Shown: piece by piece, positions 1 through 6,698 of the stretch
Layout of the letters: each line of letters begins with the position of its first letter
Position numbering within the stretch: the first letter of the stretch is position 1
Assembly (NCBI GenBank): GCA_012519525.1
Contig: JAAYQB010000090.1
Coordinates: forward strand, 1 to 7,566
Direction: 5' to 3'
Length of the DNA: 7,566 nt
DNA from: Bacteroidales bacterium
Lineage (GTDB): Bacteria; Bacteroidota; Bacteroidia; Bacteroidales; WCHB1-69
Program-made: the position numbers and the translations under genes
Notes under the pieces: generated by a model
Seen by the model: only the letters and a program-made list of their open reading frames with translations
Told to the model about the DNA's origin: nothing
Databases searched by the model: none

Positions 1-30
1 AAAAAAGGATGTTCTAAAACATCCTTTTTT
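1..30 (-). terminator. Rho-independent terminator of the lpdA-fabD unit
   Basis: A 13-bp perfect inverted repeat (1-13 against 18-30) flanks the 4-base loop CTAA. The stem core is GGATGTT/AACATCC, and the outer part pairs an A6 run with a T6 run. It starts 12 nt beyond the fabD stop codon (43-45), where the leftward lpdA-fabD transcript should end. Because the A and T runs are symmetrical it can also terminate rightward transcription, so it may be shared with a gene left of the window. The stem begins at the first base, so its outer end may be cut off. Confidence 0.85.
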
Positions 31-42
31 TATTGTTCGGCA

Positions 43-924
43 TTAACTTTTACCGCTAAGTTCTACATTCGCATCTATCTTCCTAATCAACCCTTGTAAT
101 ACCGTACCCGGACCTAATTCTATAAAGTTAGTAGCACCATCAGCTATCATATTTCTTACGCTTTGCGTCCATAAAACCGGAGAAGTCAGTTGATGGATTA
201 AATTATTTTTTATTTCCGCCACATCACTACTTGGCTTGCCTGTAAAGTTTTGGTATATCGGACATATAGGTTTCGAAAATTGTGTTCCCTCAATAACTTT
301 CGATAATTCAACACGTGCGGAATCCATAAAAGGCGAATGGAAAGCTCCACTTACTTTTAATGTCAGCACTCGTTTGGCTCCTTTTTCCAACAGTTTTTTT
401 GAACATAATTCAATTCCATTATACGAGCCCGATATAACCACTTGTCCGGGACTATTGAAATTGGCAGGTATCACTATTTCGTTTTCGATAGAACGACAAG
501 CTTCAATAATCACCTCATCTTCCAATCCTAAAACAACCGCCATCGTTGAAGGCGTTTCTTCGCAAGATTTTTGCATTGCCATTGCACGTTTAGATACCAA
601 ATACAATCCGTCTTCAAACGATAGAGCTTGATTGGCTACTAAAGCCGAAAACTCACCGAGCGAATGACCTGCAACCATATCGGGTTTAAAATCATCTCCC
701 AAAACACGCGACAATATCACCGAGTGCAAGAAAATAGCCGGTTGTGTTACCTTGGTCTGTTTCAACTCGTCTTCCGTTCCTTGAAACATAACATCGGTAA
801 TACTAAAGCCTAAAATTTGATTTGCTTTTTCAAAAAGACTATGAGCCAATGAGTTGTTTAAATACAAATCTTTACCCATACCTGTAAATTGCGCTCCCTG
901 TCCGGGAAAAACATATGCTTTCAT
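43..924 (-). CDS. fabD: Malonyl-CoA:ACP transacylase FabD
   Basis: This 293-residue cytosolic enzyme moves the malonyl group from malonyl-CoA to the phosphopantetheine arm of acyl carrier protein, supplying the elongation unit for type II fatty-acid synthesis. The N-terminal FPGQGAQ (6-12) carries the oxyanion-hole glutamine (Q9). The nucleophile elbow GHSLG (86-90) holds catalytic Ser88. Arg113 is in place to bind the malonyl carboxylate. NFNSPGQ (155-161) and the SGAFH segment with catalytic His196 follow, then GPG (271-273) near the C-terminus. Nothing expected is missing and the length is normal for the family. The ATG has no Shine-Dalgarno sequence, which is usual in Bacteroidota. The gene lies 30 bp after lpdA with no promoter-like box in the gap, so it is probably cotranscribed with lpdA and ends at the terminator at 1-30. 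The function is secure; the operon is inferred from spacing. Confidence 0.97.
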   Translation of the reverse strand: MKAYVFPGQGAQFTGMGKDLYLNNSLAHSLFEKANQILGFSITDVMFQGTEDELKQTKVTQPAIFLHSVILSRVLGDDFKPDMVAGHSLGEFSALVANQALSFEDGLYLVSKRAMAMQKSCEETPSTMAVVLGLEDEVIIEACRSIENEIVIPANFNSPGQVVISGSYNGIELCSKKLLEKGAKRVLTLKVSGAFHSPFMDSARVELSKVIEGTQFSKPICPIYQNFTGKPSSDVAEIKNNLIHQLTSPVLWTQSVRNMIADGATNFIELGPGTVLQGLIRKIDANVELSGKS

Positions 925-954
925 CTGTGTAATTTTTTATCGTATTTATTATTT

Positions 955-2349
955 TTATAAGTGTATTGCTTTTCCATAAGCAGCCTCTACAGCTTCTTTT
1001 ACTGCTTCCGACATTGTTGGATGAGGATGAATAGCCGACATAATTTGATGTGCATTCATGCCGTTTTTTCTAATAGCAACAGCTTCGGCTATCATTTCGG
1101 TAACATTATCACCAAACATATGGCAACCCAATAATTTATCGGTTTTTACATCAAAAATTACTTTAATCATACCGTCTTTATTGCCCGATGCCGTTGCTTT
1201 GCCCGATGCTGTAAAAGGAAATTTCCCTACTTTGATTTCATAACCTTCTTCTATTGCTTTTTTCTCGCTCATTCCAACCGATGCCACTTCAGGTGTTGTA
1301 TAGGTGCAAGATGGAATATTTTTATAATCAACAGCTTCAGGATTTTCACCTGCAATTTTTTCCACACACACTATTGCTTCTTGAGAAGCAACATGCGCTA
1401 AAGCCGGACCATGAACAATATCGCCTATTGCATAAATACCTTCGATATTTGTACGATAATAATCGTCGACAATAATTTTTCCTCTTTCGGTATGAACACC
1501 CACTTCCTCTAATCCTATGTTTTCTATATTTGTTTGAACCCCTACCGCCGACAAAACAACATCGGATTCCATTTCCACAATAACGCCTTTTTTATCTTTC
1601 ACCGACAAAACGCATTGATTACCGACAACACTCACTTTTTCGACCAAAGCCTCGGTCATAATTTTAATGCCTTGTTTACGAAAAGCACGCTCTACTTGTT
1701 TTGATATTTCCTCGTCTTCGAGTGGCATAAGTGTAGGAAGTAATTCAATAATAGTGGTTTTAACTCCAAGGCTACTATAAAAGAAAGCAAATTCACTCCC
1801 TATTGCTCCCGAACCTACCACCACCAAGGATTCCGGAAGTTGCGGCAAAGTAAGTGCTTCACGATAACCTATTATTTTTTTCCCGTCTTGTGGAATATTG
1901 GGTAAAATACGCGAACGAGCTCCCGTAGCCAATATAATATGTTGCGCTTTATAGATAACTTCACCTTCAGAACCGGTAACAGACACTGTTTTATCTTTTC
2001 CTATTTTTCCATAGCCGTACAATACATCAATGTTATTTTTTTTCATTAAATATTGTATGCCTTTGCTCATATTAGCCGATACATTTCTACTACGCTGAAT
2101 AATAGCATCAAAGTCGGGCTTTATTTCTCCTTCTACTTTAATTCCATAATTTTCAGCGTTTTTTAAATAAGTATAAACCTGAGCAGATTTCATTAATGCT
2201 TTGGTAGGAATACAGCCCCAATTCAAACAAATTCCACCTAATTCGGCTTTTTCGACTACAGCTGTTTTAAATCCTAACTGCGAAGCTCTTATAGCTGCCA
2301 CATAACCACCTGGTCCACTTCCTATTATAATTACATCATATTTTAACAT
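955..2349 (-). CDS. lpdA: Dihydrolipoyl dehydrogenase (E3)
   Basis: This FAD enzyme reoxidises dihydrolipoamide on 2-oxoacid dehydrogenase complexes or the glycine cleavage system, passing electrons to NAD+. From the ATG at 2349 the protein has 464 residues, the usual size without a fused lipoyl domain. Seen in order: FAD-binding GSGPGGY (10-16); redox disulfide segment GGICLNWGC with Cys41 and Cys46; NAD-binding GSGAIGSE (179-186); second FAD motif AIGD (307-310); and the C-terminal HPHPTMSE with His443 and Glu448 as the catalytic dyad. An in-frame TTG at 2368-2370 would add seven Lys/Asn-rich residues. I reject it because that TTG forms the end of a TATTTTTG -7 box and the family normally begins with xxYDVIIIG. 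No E1 or E2 genes are in the window, so the partner complex is unknown. fabD follows 30 bp downstream. Confidence 0.96.
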   Translation of the reverse strand: MLKYDVIIIGSGPGGYVAAIRASQLGFKTAVVEKAELGGICLNWGCIPTKALMKSAQVYTYLKNAENYGIKVEGEIKPDFDAIIQRSRNVSANMSKGIQYLMKKNNIDVLYGYGKIGKDKTVSVTGSEGEVIYKAQHIILATGARSRILPNIPQDGKKIIGYREALTLPQLPESLVVVGSGAIGSEFAFFYSSLGVKTTIIELLPTLMPLEDEEISKQVERAFRKQGIKIMTEALVEKVSVVGNQCVLSVKDKKGVIVEMESDVVLSAVGVQTNIENIGLEEVGVHTERGKIIVDDYYRTNIEGIYAIGDIVHGPALAHVASQEAIVCVEKIAGENPEAVDYKNIPSCTYTTPEVASVGMSEKKAIEEGYEIKVGKFPFTASGKATASGNKDGMIKVIFDVKTDKLLGCHMFGDNVTEMIAEAVAIRKNGMNAHQIMSAIHPHPTMSEAVKEAVEAAYGKAIHL

Positions 2350-2367
2350 ATCTTTATTTTTTTTTAG

Positions 2368-2375
2368 CAAAAATA
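2368..2375 (-). promoter_or_regulatory. Probable -7 box of the lpdA-fabD promoter
   Basis: On the minus strand this reads TATTTTTG, an exact match to the Bacteroidota -7 consensus TAnnTTTG. It lies 18 nt before the lpdA ATG, so a start a few bases downstream would give a short A-rich leader of roughly 10-15 nt. No clear TTG sits at the -33 position (only a TTTAG-like stretch), so the match rests on the -7 box alone. In such AT-rich DNA some matches arise by chance. Confidence 0.5.
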
Positions 2376-2560
2376 GAAAAATTTTAGATAATAACGACTA
2401 AACATTTGTCGAAAACAATCATTATTTCTTTTCGCATTTCAATAACACTCTAATAATCAAAAAACAAACATCTTAAAATATATGTAAAAATCTCATTATT
2501 TATTCTCTGACTTTACAATAAAATAAATTTCATTATTCTCAAAAAATTCACATTTTATTA

Positions 2561-2592
2561 TTTGTATTGCAAACAAAATAATAGTATCTTTG
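2561..2592 (+). promoter_or_regulatory. Promoter of the rel cluster
   Basis: TTTG at 2561-2564 and TATCTTTG at 2585-2592 are separated by 20 bp, matching the Bacteroidota primary sigma pattern of a -33 TTTG and a -7 TAnnTTTG. A second TTG at 2567-2569 is closer (15 bp) and fits less well. Transcription would begin near 2597-2600, giving a leader of about 40 nt before the rel ATG at 2641. That leader contains short inverted repeats. Confidence 0.7.
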
Positions 2593-2640
2593 TATTTATT
2601 TTTTTAAGAAAAAAACTTTCAAGAAATTGAGTGAGAAAGT

Positions 2641-4884
2641 ATGGCAAACGATAGTCAAAATAAAGAAGAATTAAAACATATTTTATCTCTTTACAAAGAG
2701 ATACAGAATTGTTTACGAAACCGCTCGACCATCGAACAGCGTAAACAAGTACGCAAAGCTTTTAACTTAGCTTTAAATGCACACAAAGATATGCGACGTC
2801 GTAGCGGAGAGCCTTATATTATCCATCCGTTAGAAGTTGCAATCATTGCATTAAAAAAAATGAATTTAGGAGCAACTTCAGCTATATGTGCCCTCTTACA
2901 CGATGTGGTAGAAGATACCGATTACACACTGCAAGACATAGAAACTATGTTTGGCGAAGAAATTGCCATGATTATTGACGGTTTAACAAAAATAGACGAA
3001 GTTTCCGATTCTCAAATGTCTACTCAAGTTGAAAATTTCAAAAAAATACTTCTTACTCTTAGCACGGATGCTCGCACTATTTTAATAAAAATTGCCGACC
3101 GTCTTCACAATATGCGCACTTTGGATGCCATGCCATTAGAAAAACAACAGAAAATTGCCTCTGAAACTATGTTCCTCTATGCTCCTTTGGCTCACCGATT
3201 AGGATTGTATTCCATAAAAAGTGAAATGGAAGACTTAGCGATGAAATACCAAGATCCCGGCAGTTATAATTTTATATTAGAAAAAATTCACGCTTCAAAA
3301 ACAGAACGTGAAGCTTTTATTAAAGATTTTATAGCACCCATTGACGCAAAACTAAAAGAAAAGAAAATAGATGCCGAAATCATTACAAGAGTAAAATCAG
3401 TCTATTCTATTTGGCAAAAAATGAATGAAAAACAAATCCCTTTTGAAGAAGTTTATGACTTATTTGCCATAAGGATTATTGTCGAAGGAGAAGCCGAATA
3501 TGCCAAATCTATTTGCTGGACAGTATATTCTATTGTTACTGAAATCTACCATCCTAATACGGAAAGATTAAGAGATTGGATATCAATACCAAAAGCAAAC
3601 GGCTATCAAGCATTACACATAACCGTAATGAGTCATATCGGAAAATGGGTAGAAGTTCAAATACGCTCTCGACAAATGGACGTTATTGCCGAAAACGGAC
3701 TCGCAGCCCATTGGGTGTATAAAGAAGAAGGAAGAGCCGGTTACGAACAAGGAATCGAAAATTGGTTAGCAAAAGTAAAGGAATTGTTAGAAAGTCAACA
3801 AGATGCTTCTTCTACCGATTTACTTACCGGCATGATGATGAACCTATATGCCAAAGAAATTTTTGTTTTTACCCCAAAAGGAGAAGTTCGCACCTTGCCC
3901 GAAAATTCTAAAGTAATCGATTTTGCCTACGATATTAGTCCTGATTTAGGGAACTATTGCATAGGAGCTAAAATCAATAATAAATTAGCACCTCCTTCTC
4001 AAGTATTGAAAACAGGCGACCAAGTAGAAATCATCACTTCGAGCAAACAAAAAGTACATGAAGAATGGTTGGGAATAGCTGCTACCTCGAAATCTATTGA
4101 ATATATTACAGAAGCTCTTACAAAAGAAAGAGAAGGTAAAATTCGTCAAGGAAGAGATATGTTAAAAGCCTATATGAAAGAAATTAATGTAGAGTTTGAT
4201 AAAAATTCGAGAAACAAACTCATGACATTTACCGACTGCAAAGACAAAAACGATCTTTATTTAGGCATCTATAACGGCTCTATTCCTATGACAAAAATCA
4301 AACAATGCTTTTCTTCTTTTGCTTTTATTTTTAGATTAAAAAAAATACTAAGACCCGTTTGGACATATATTTTCAAACTGAAATACCTGTTATCACTCGA
4401 CACTTACATTAAACGTAAAATATCCAACAACCCTAAACTTTTAGGCGAAAACATTAGTAATTTCAAGCAAATCATTGCTTCTTGCTGCAATCCTATTGCC
4501 GGCGACTCAGTAATAGGTGTTATTATCTCCGATAATGAAATAGAAGTGCATCGCACCAATTGCACCGTAGCTATTCAATTAATGGCAAAAAGAGGCGATA
4601 AAATTGTAAAAGCTAAATGGAGAAACGAAGAAGAACATGTCGATTTTTTAGCAGGAATAAGAATAAAAGGATTTGACTACAAAGGACTTGTAAACAATAT
4701 CACTGCCGTAATTTATCAGGATTTTCAAATCAATTGCCGTTCTATCAGTTTTGAATCAAGCGAAGGCTTATTTGAAGGAACAATTATGCTTTACATTCAC
4801 AATGTAGAACATTTACAAAAATTAATCGAAAAACTAAAAACAATTGAAGGAATCAAAAAAATAGAACGCATCACCTCTTATTAA
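2641..4884 (+). CDS. rel: Bifunctional RelA/SpoT-type (p)ppGpp synthetase/hydrolase
   Basis: This 747-residue long RSH protein makes and degrades the alarmone (p)ppGpp, which controls the stringent response. The N-terminal HD hydrolase keeps its metal and catalytic residues: His62, HD at 87-88, ED at 91-92, and DRLHN with Asp153 and Asn157. This argues for a bifunctional enzyme and not a synthetase-only RelA. The synthetase domain (about 240-365) has Arg250/Lys252, Asp273 in YDLFAIRII, Tyr322 in NGYQALH, and Glu338 in VEVQIR, so synthesis should also be intact. A TGS domain follows (about 405-467), then a helical region. The zinc-finger-like segment has ASCCNPIAGD (CC at 615-616) and HRTNC (637-641), and a C-terminal ACT domain covers about 665-745. 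Oddities: the TGS His that contacts tRNA in other RSH enzymes is Ser433 here, and the CC domain departs from consensus (NPIAGD for NPIPGD). It has its own promoter and leads a three-gene cluster. Confidence 0.95.
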   Translation: MANDSQNKEELKHILSLYKEIQNCLRNRSTIEQRKQVRKAFNLALNAHKDMRRRSGEPYIIHPLEVAIIALKKMNLGATSAICALLHDVVEDTDYTLQDIETMFGEEIAMIIDGLTKIDEVSDSQMSTQVENFKKILLTLSTDARTILIKIADRLHNMRTLDAMPLEKQQKIASETMFLYAPLAHRLGLYSIKSEMEDLAMKYQDPGSYNFILEKIHASKTEREAFIKDFIAPIDAKLKEKKIDAEIITRVKSVYSIWQKMNEKQIPFEEVYDLFAIRIIVEGEAEYAKSICWTVYSIVTEIYHPNTERLRDWISIPKANGYQALHITVMSHIGKWVEVQIRSRQMDVIAENGLAAHWVYKEEGRAGYEQGIENWLAKVKELLESQQDASSTDLLTGMMMNLYAKEIFVFTPKGEVRTLPENSKVIDFAYDISPDLGNYCIGAKINNKLAPPSQVLKTGDQVEIITSSKQKVHEEWLGIAATSKSIEYITEALTKEREGKIRQGRDMLKAYMKEINVEFDKNSRNKLMTFTDCKDKNDLYLGIYNGSIPMTKIKQCFSSFAFIFRLKKILRPVWTYIFKLKYLLSLDTYIKRKISNNPKLLGENISNFKQIIASCCNPIAGDSVIGVIISDNEIEVHRTNCTVAIQLMAKRGDKIVKAKWRNEEEHVDFLAGIRIKGFDYKGLVNNITAVIYQDFQINCRSISFESSEGLFEGTIMLYIHNVEHLQKLIEKLKTIEGIKKIERITSY

Positions 4885-4890
4885 CACACT

Positions 4891-5691
4891 ATGTATTATT
4901 CATCTTACTATTTAAAACTTTGTTTACTGCTGTTAGTAGGTTTTACAGCATGCAAAACCTTGATAAGACCGACCGAAACAGCTGTAGAAAAACCTCATGC
5001 TACAGAAGAAGTCAAAAAAGAATATCCCATTGTTGAAATGGATTACAATTGGTTTTCTTCGCGTATGAACGCCGGTATTATCAACACCGAAACCGAAAAA
5101 GAAATACATAAACTGTCTTTGTTTTTTGTAAATAAAAAAGATAGCGTTATTTATATCAATATCAACAAAATGGCTATAGAATTGGCGAGAATAGTCCTTA
5201 CTGTGGATAGTATTAAATACATTAATCATATCAACTTATCTTATTATATAAGCGATTATTCTATTGTGAGAAAAATACTAAAATATCCTGTTGATTTCTA
5301 CATGCTACAATCTTTATTGATGAACAGAGATTTTCCACATTTCGAAAAAAATTTCACCATCGAAAAAGACGAAAACACCACCTCTTTAACCCAGCTTAAT
5401 CGAAAACATTTGCATTCTCATTTAAGAATTGACCAAAAAATACTACTCAACGACAACGACAGAATTATCGAAAACACCATTGTCGAAAAAAGCACAGCCG
5501 ACACATTAAAAGTAACTTATAGCGATTTCTTTAATATTACTTCTACTTTAAGAACTCCTCGTTGTTTAGAAATTACACTCGTCAATCAAAAAATAAAATT
5601 AAACTTATCCTTAAAAGATCCGAAAATAAACGTTCCGGGACCTACTTACTTTAAAATACCTGCTAAATACAAATTGATGGAAATAAGGTAA
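4891..5691 (+). CDS. DUF4292-like outer-envelope lipoprotein
   Basis: This 266-residue protein has a short lipoprotein signal peptide: a Tyr-rich start with one Lys, the hydrophobic run LCLLLLVGFT, and an acceptor Cys at residue 21 (FTAC). It should be anchored in a membrane, most likely the outer one. The body resembles the Bacteroidota family DUF4292, which has a LolA/LolB-like fold. The supporting segments are SVIYININKMAIELARIV followed by LTVDSIKYINH, then LQSLLMN, and the ending YFKIPAKYKLM. I recognise this by eye and could not run a profile search. No enzymatic residues stand out. By fold it could carry lipid or lipoprotein in the periplasm, but that is inference. The -3 residue of the lipobox is Phe, which is uncommon. 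It starts 6 nt after rel and its stop is 1 nt before queG, so the three genes are almost certainly cotranscribed. Confidence 0.85.
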   Translation: MYYSSYYLKLCLLLLVGFTACKTLIRPTETAVEKPHATEEVKKEYPIVEMDYNWFSSRMNAGIINTETEKEIHKLSLFFVNKKDSVIYININKMAIELARIVLTVDSIKYINHINLSYYISDYSIVRKILKYPVDFYMLQSLLMNRDFPHFEKNFTIEKDENTTSLTQLNRKHLHSHLRIDQKILLNDNDRIIENTIVEKSTADTLKVTYSDFFNITSTLRTPRCLEITLVNQKIKLNLSLKDPKINVPGPTYFKIPAKYKLMEIR

Positions 5692-5692
5692 A

Positions 5693-6622
5693 ATGGCACA
5701 ATCGTTAGAACAACAAATAAAATCGAAAGCTATTGAAATAGGATTCGATGCTTGTGGAATTACCGATTCCGCAACATTCGATAAAGAAAGTCTTTCATTA
5801 GATAATTGGATAGCAAATAACTACCATGCCAATATGGATTTTATAACACGCCATCGCGATAAGCGAAAAAATCCGCACTTATTACACGAAAACACTCAAA
5901 GCATTATTGTCGTTTTACTGAATTACGGCAACCCTACTTATTTTACCCATAAAAAATCGGATTATTCATTGGTAGAATACGCATTAGGTGAAGATTATCA
6001 TATAGTATTAAAAGAAAAACTACGTCTTTTAACCGATTATTTGAGCAAAATTTTTCCCGAAAGTCATCATCGTTGTTTTGTCGACTCGGCACCTATTTTC
6101 GAAAAAGCTCTTGCCGTCAAAGCCGGTTTAGGATGGATAGGTAAAAACACCTTATTGGTTACCAAAAAAGGTTCGACATTTTTTATAGGTGAAATTTTTA
6201 CCGATATACCTCTCAAGTCCGACAGTCCTCAGAAAGAATCGCATTGCGGCTCCTGCAATAAGTGCATAGAAGCCTGTCCGACAAATGCTTTAGAAAAACC
6301 TTATCTGTTAAATGCCAATCAATGCCTCTCCTATCACAGCATTGAACGCAAACAAGTAGCATGGGAAACCGATATAAAAAATTACAAGAGCAAGTATATT
6401 TACGGCTGCGACTTATGCCAAAGAGCATGTCCCTACAACGAGCATAGGACACCCAACACAACTCCCGAACTGAAAATCAAAAAAGAAATACTTAACTATA
6501 GCAATAGCGAATGGGAAATGCTCAGCGAAAAAGCATTCAATCGTATTTTTAAAAATTCTGCCGTAAAACGAATAGGTTATCAAAATTTTAAAGAAAATAT
6601 ACGCATGGCTAAAGGGGATTAG
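5693..6622 (+). CDS. queG: Epoxyqueuosine reductase QueG
   Basis: This 309-residue cytosolic enzyme uses cobalamin and two [4Fe-4S] clusters to reduce epoxyqueuosine to queuosine at the wobble position of GUN-anticodon tRNAs (Tyr, His, Asp, Asn). The N-terminal segment GFDACGITDS and the core FVDSAPIFEKALAVKAG, followed by GLGWIGKNTLL, are family signatures; Asp131 is the likely proton donor. The ferredoxin-like part has C185-x2-C188-x2-C191-x3-C195P, then Cys211, then C239-x2-C242-x3-C246P, enough ligands for both clusters. The C-terminal SAVKRIGYQNFKENI block is also typical. The length fits the short form without C-terminal HEAT-like repeats. Its ATG follows the lipoprotein stop after one base, so translation is probably coupled. 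No other queuosine genes are in the window. Confidence 0.95.
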   Translation: MAQSLEQQIKSKAIEIGFDACGITDSATFDKESLSLDNWIANNYHANMDFITRHRDKRKNPHLLHENTQSIIVVLLNYGNPTYFTHKKSDYSLVEYALGEDYHIVLKEKLRLLTDYLSKIFPESHHRCFVDSAPIFEKALAVKAGLGWIGKNTLLVTKKGSTFFIGEIFTDIPLKSDSPQKESHCGSCNKCIEACPTNALEKPYLLNANQCLSYHSIERKQVAWETDIKNYKSKYIYGCDLCQRACPYNEHRTPNTTPELKIKKEILNYSNSEWEMLSEKAFNRIFKNSAVKRIGYQNFKENIRMAKGD

Positions 6623-6698
6623 TAATGCTATATAACTGAAAATCAATAAAGAAAATCTCTCTTATTTATCCTCATTAATACTTCCTTCCATTAACTTA
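6623..6698. other. Convergent gap between queG and the Ig-like lipoprotein gene
   Basis: This 76-bp AT-rich spacer separates two genes whose stop codons face each other. I see no GC-rich hairpin with a T run on either strand, unlike the obvious terminator at 1-30. Transcripts from both sides may overlap here or end by another route. Confidence 0.6.

Larger units (their letters stand above)
2350..2640. other. Divergent intergenic region between lpdA and rel
   Basis: These 291 bp are very AT-rich and contain no plausible gene. They hold the leftward promoter of lpdA at the left end and the rightward promoter and leader of rel at the right end. The middle (about 2400-2550) has scattered A/T runs and no strong repeat or operator that I can see. 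Confidence 0.8.

Noticed and set aside
236..631. Rightward open frame of 131 codons
   Set aside because: It lies wholly opposite fabD, whose catalytic motifs are intact, and its product has no recognisable domain or credible start context.
1058..1475. Two short rightward open frames (1058-1243 and 1254-1475)
   Set aside because: Both are antisense to the well-conserved lpdA coding sequence and show no promoter or family features.
2557..2583. Possible operator dyad around the -33 region of rel
   Set aside because: TTTG and CAAA flank TATTG, but pairing fails at the next base on each side, so the dyad is too short to call in AT-rich DNA.
4288..4401. Possible membrane segment or frameshift in Rel at residues 550-586
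   Set aside because: The stretch is hydrophobic but broken by many Lys and Arg residues, and the frame is continuous with conserved sequence on both sides, so neither a membrane helix nor a frameshift is supported.
4933..5229. Leftward open frame of 98 codons
   Set aside because: It is antisense to the lipoprotein gene. The Phe-rich composition is what complementing Lys- and Glu-rich codons would give.
6213..6646. Two overlapping leftward open frames (6213-6461 and 6413-6646)
   Set aside because: They are antisense to the Fe-S cluster and C-terminal part of queG. The apparent Cys-rich stretches have no ordered motif.
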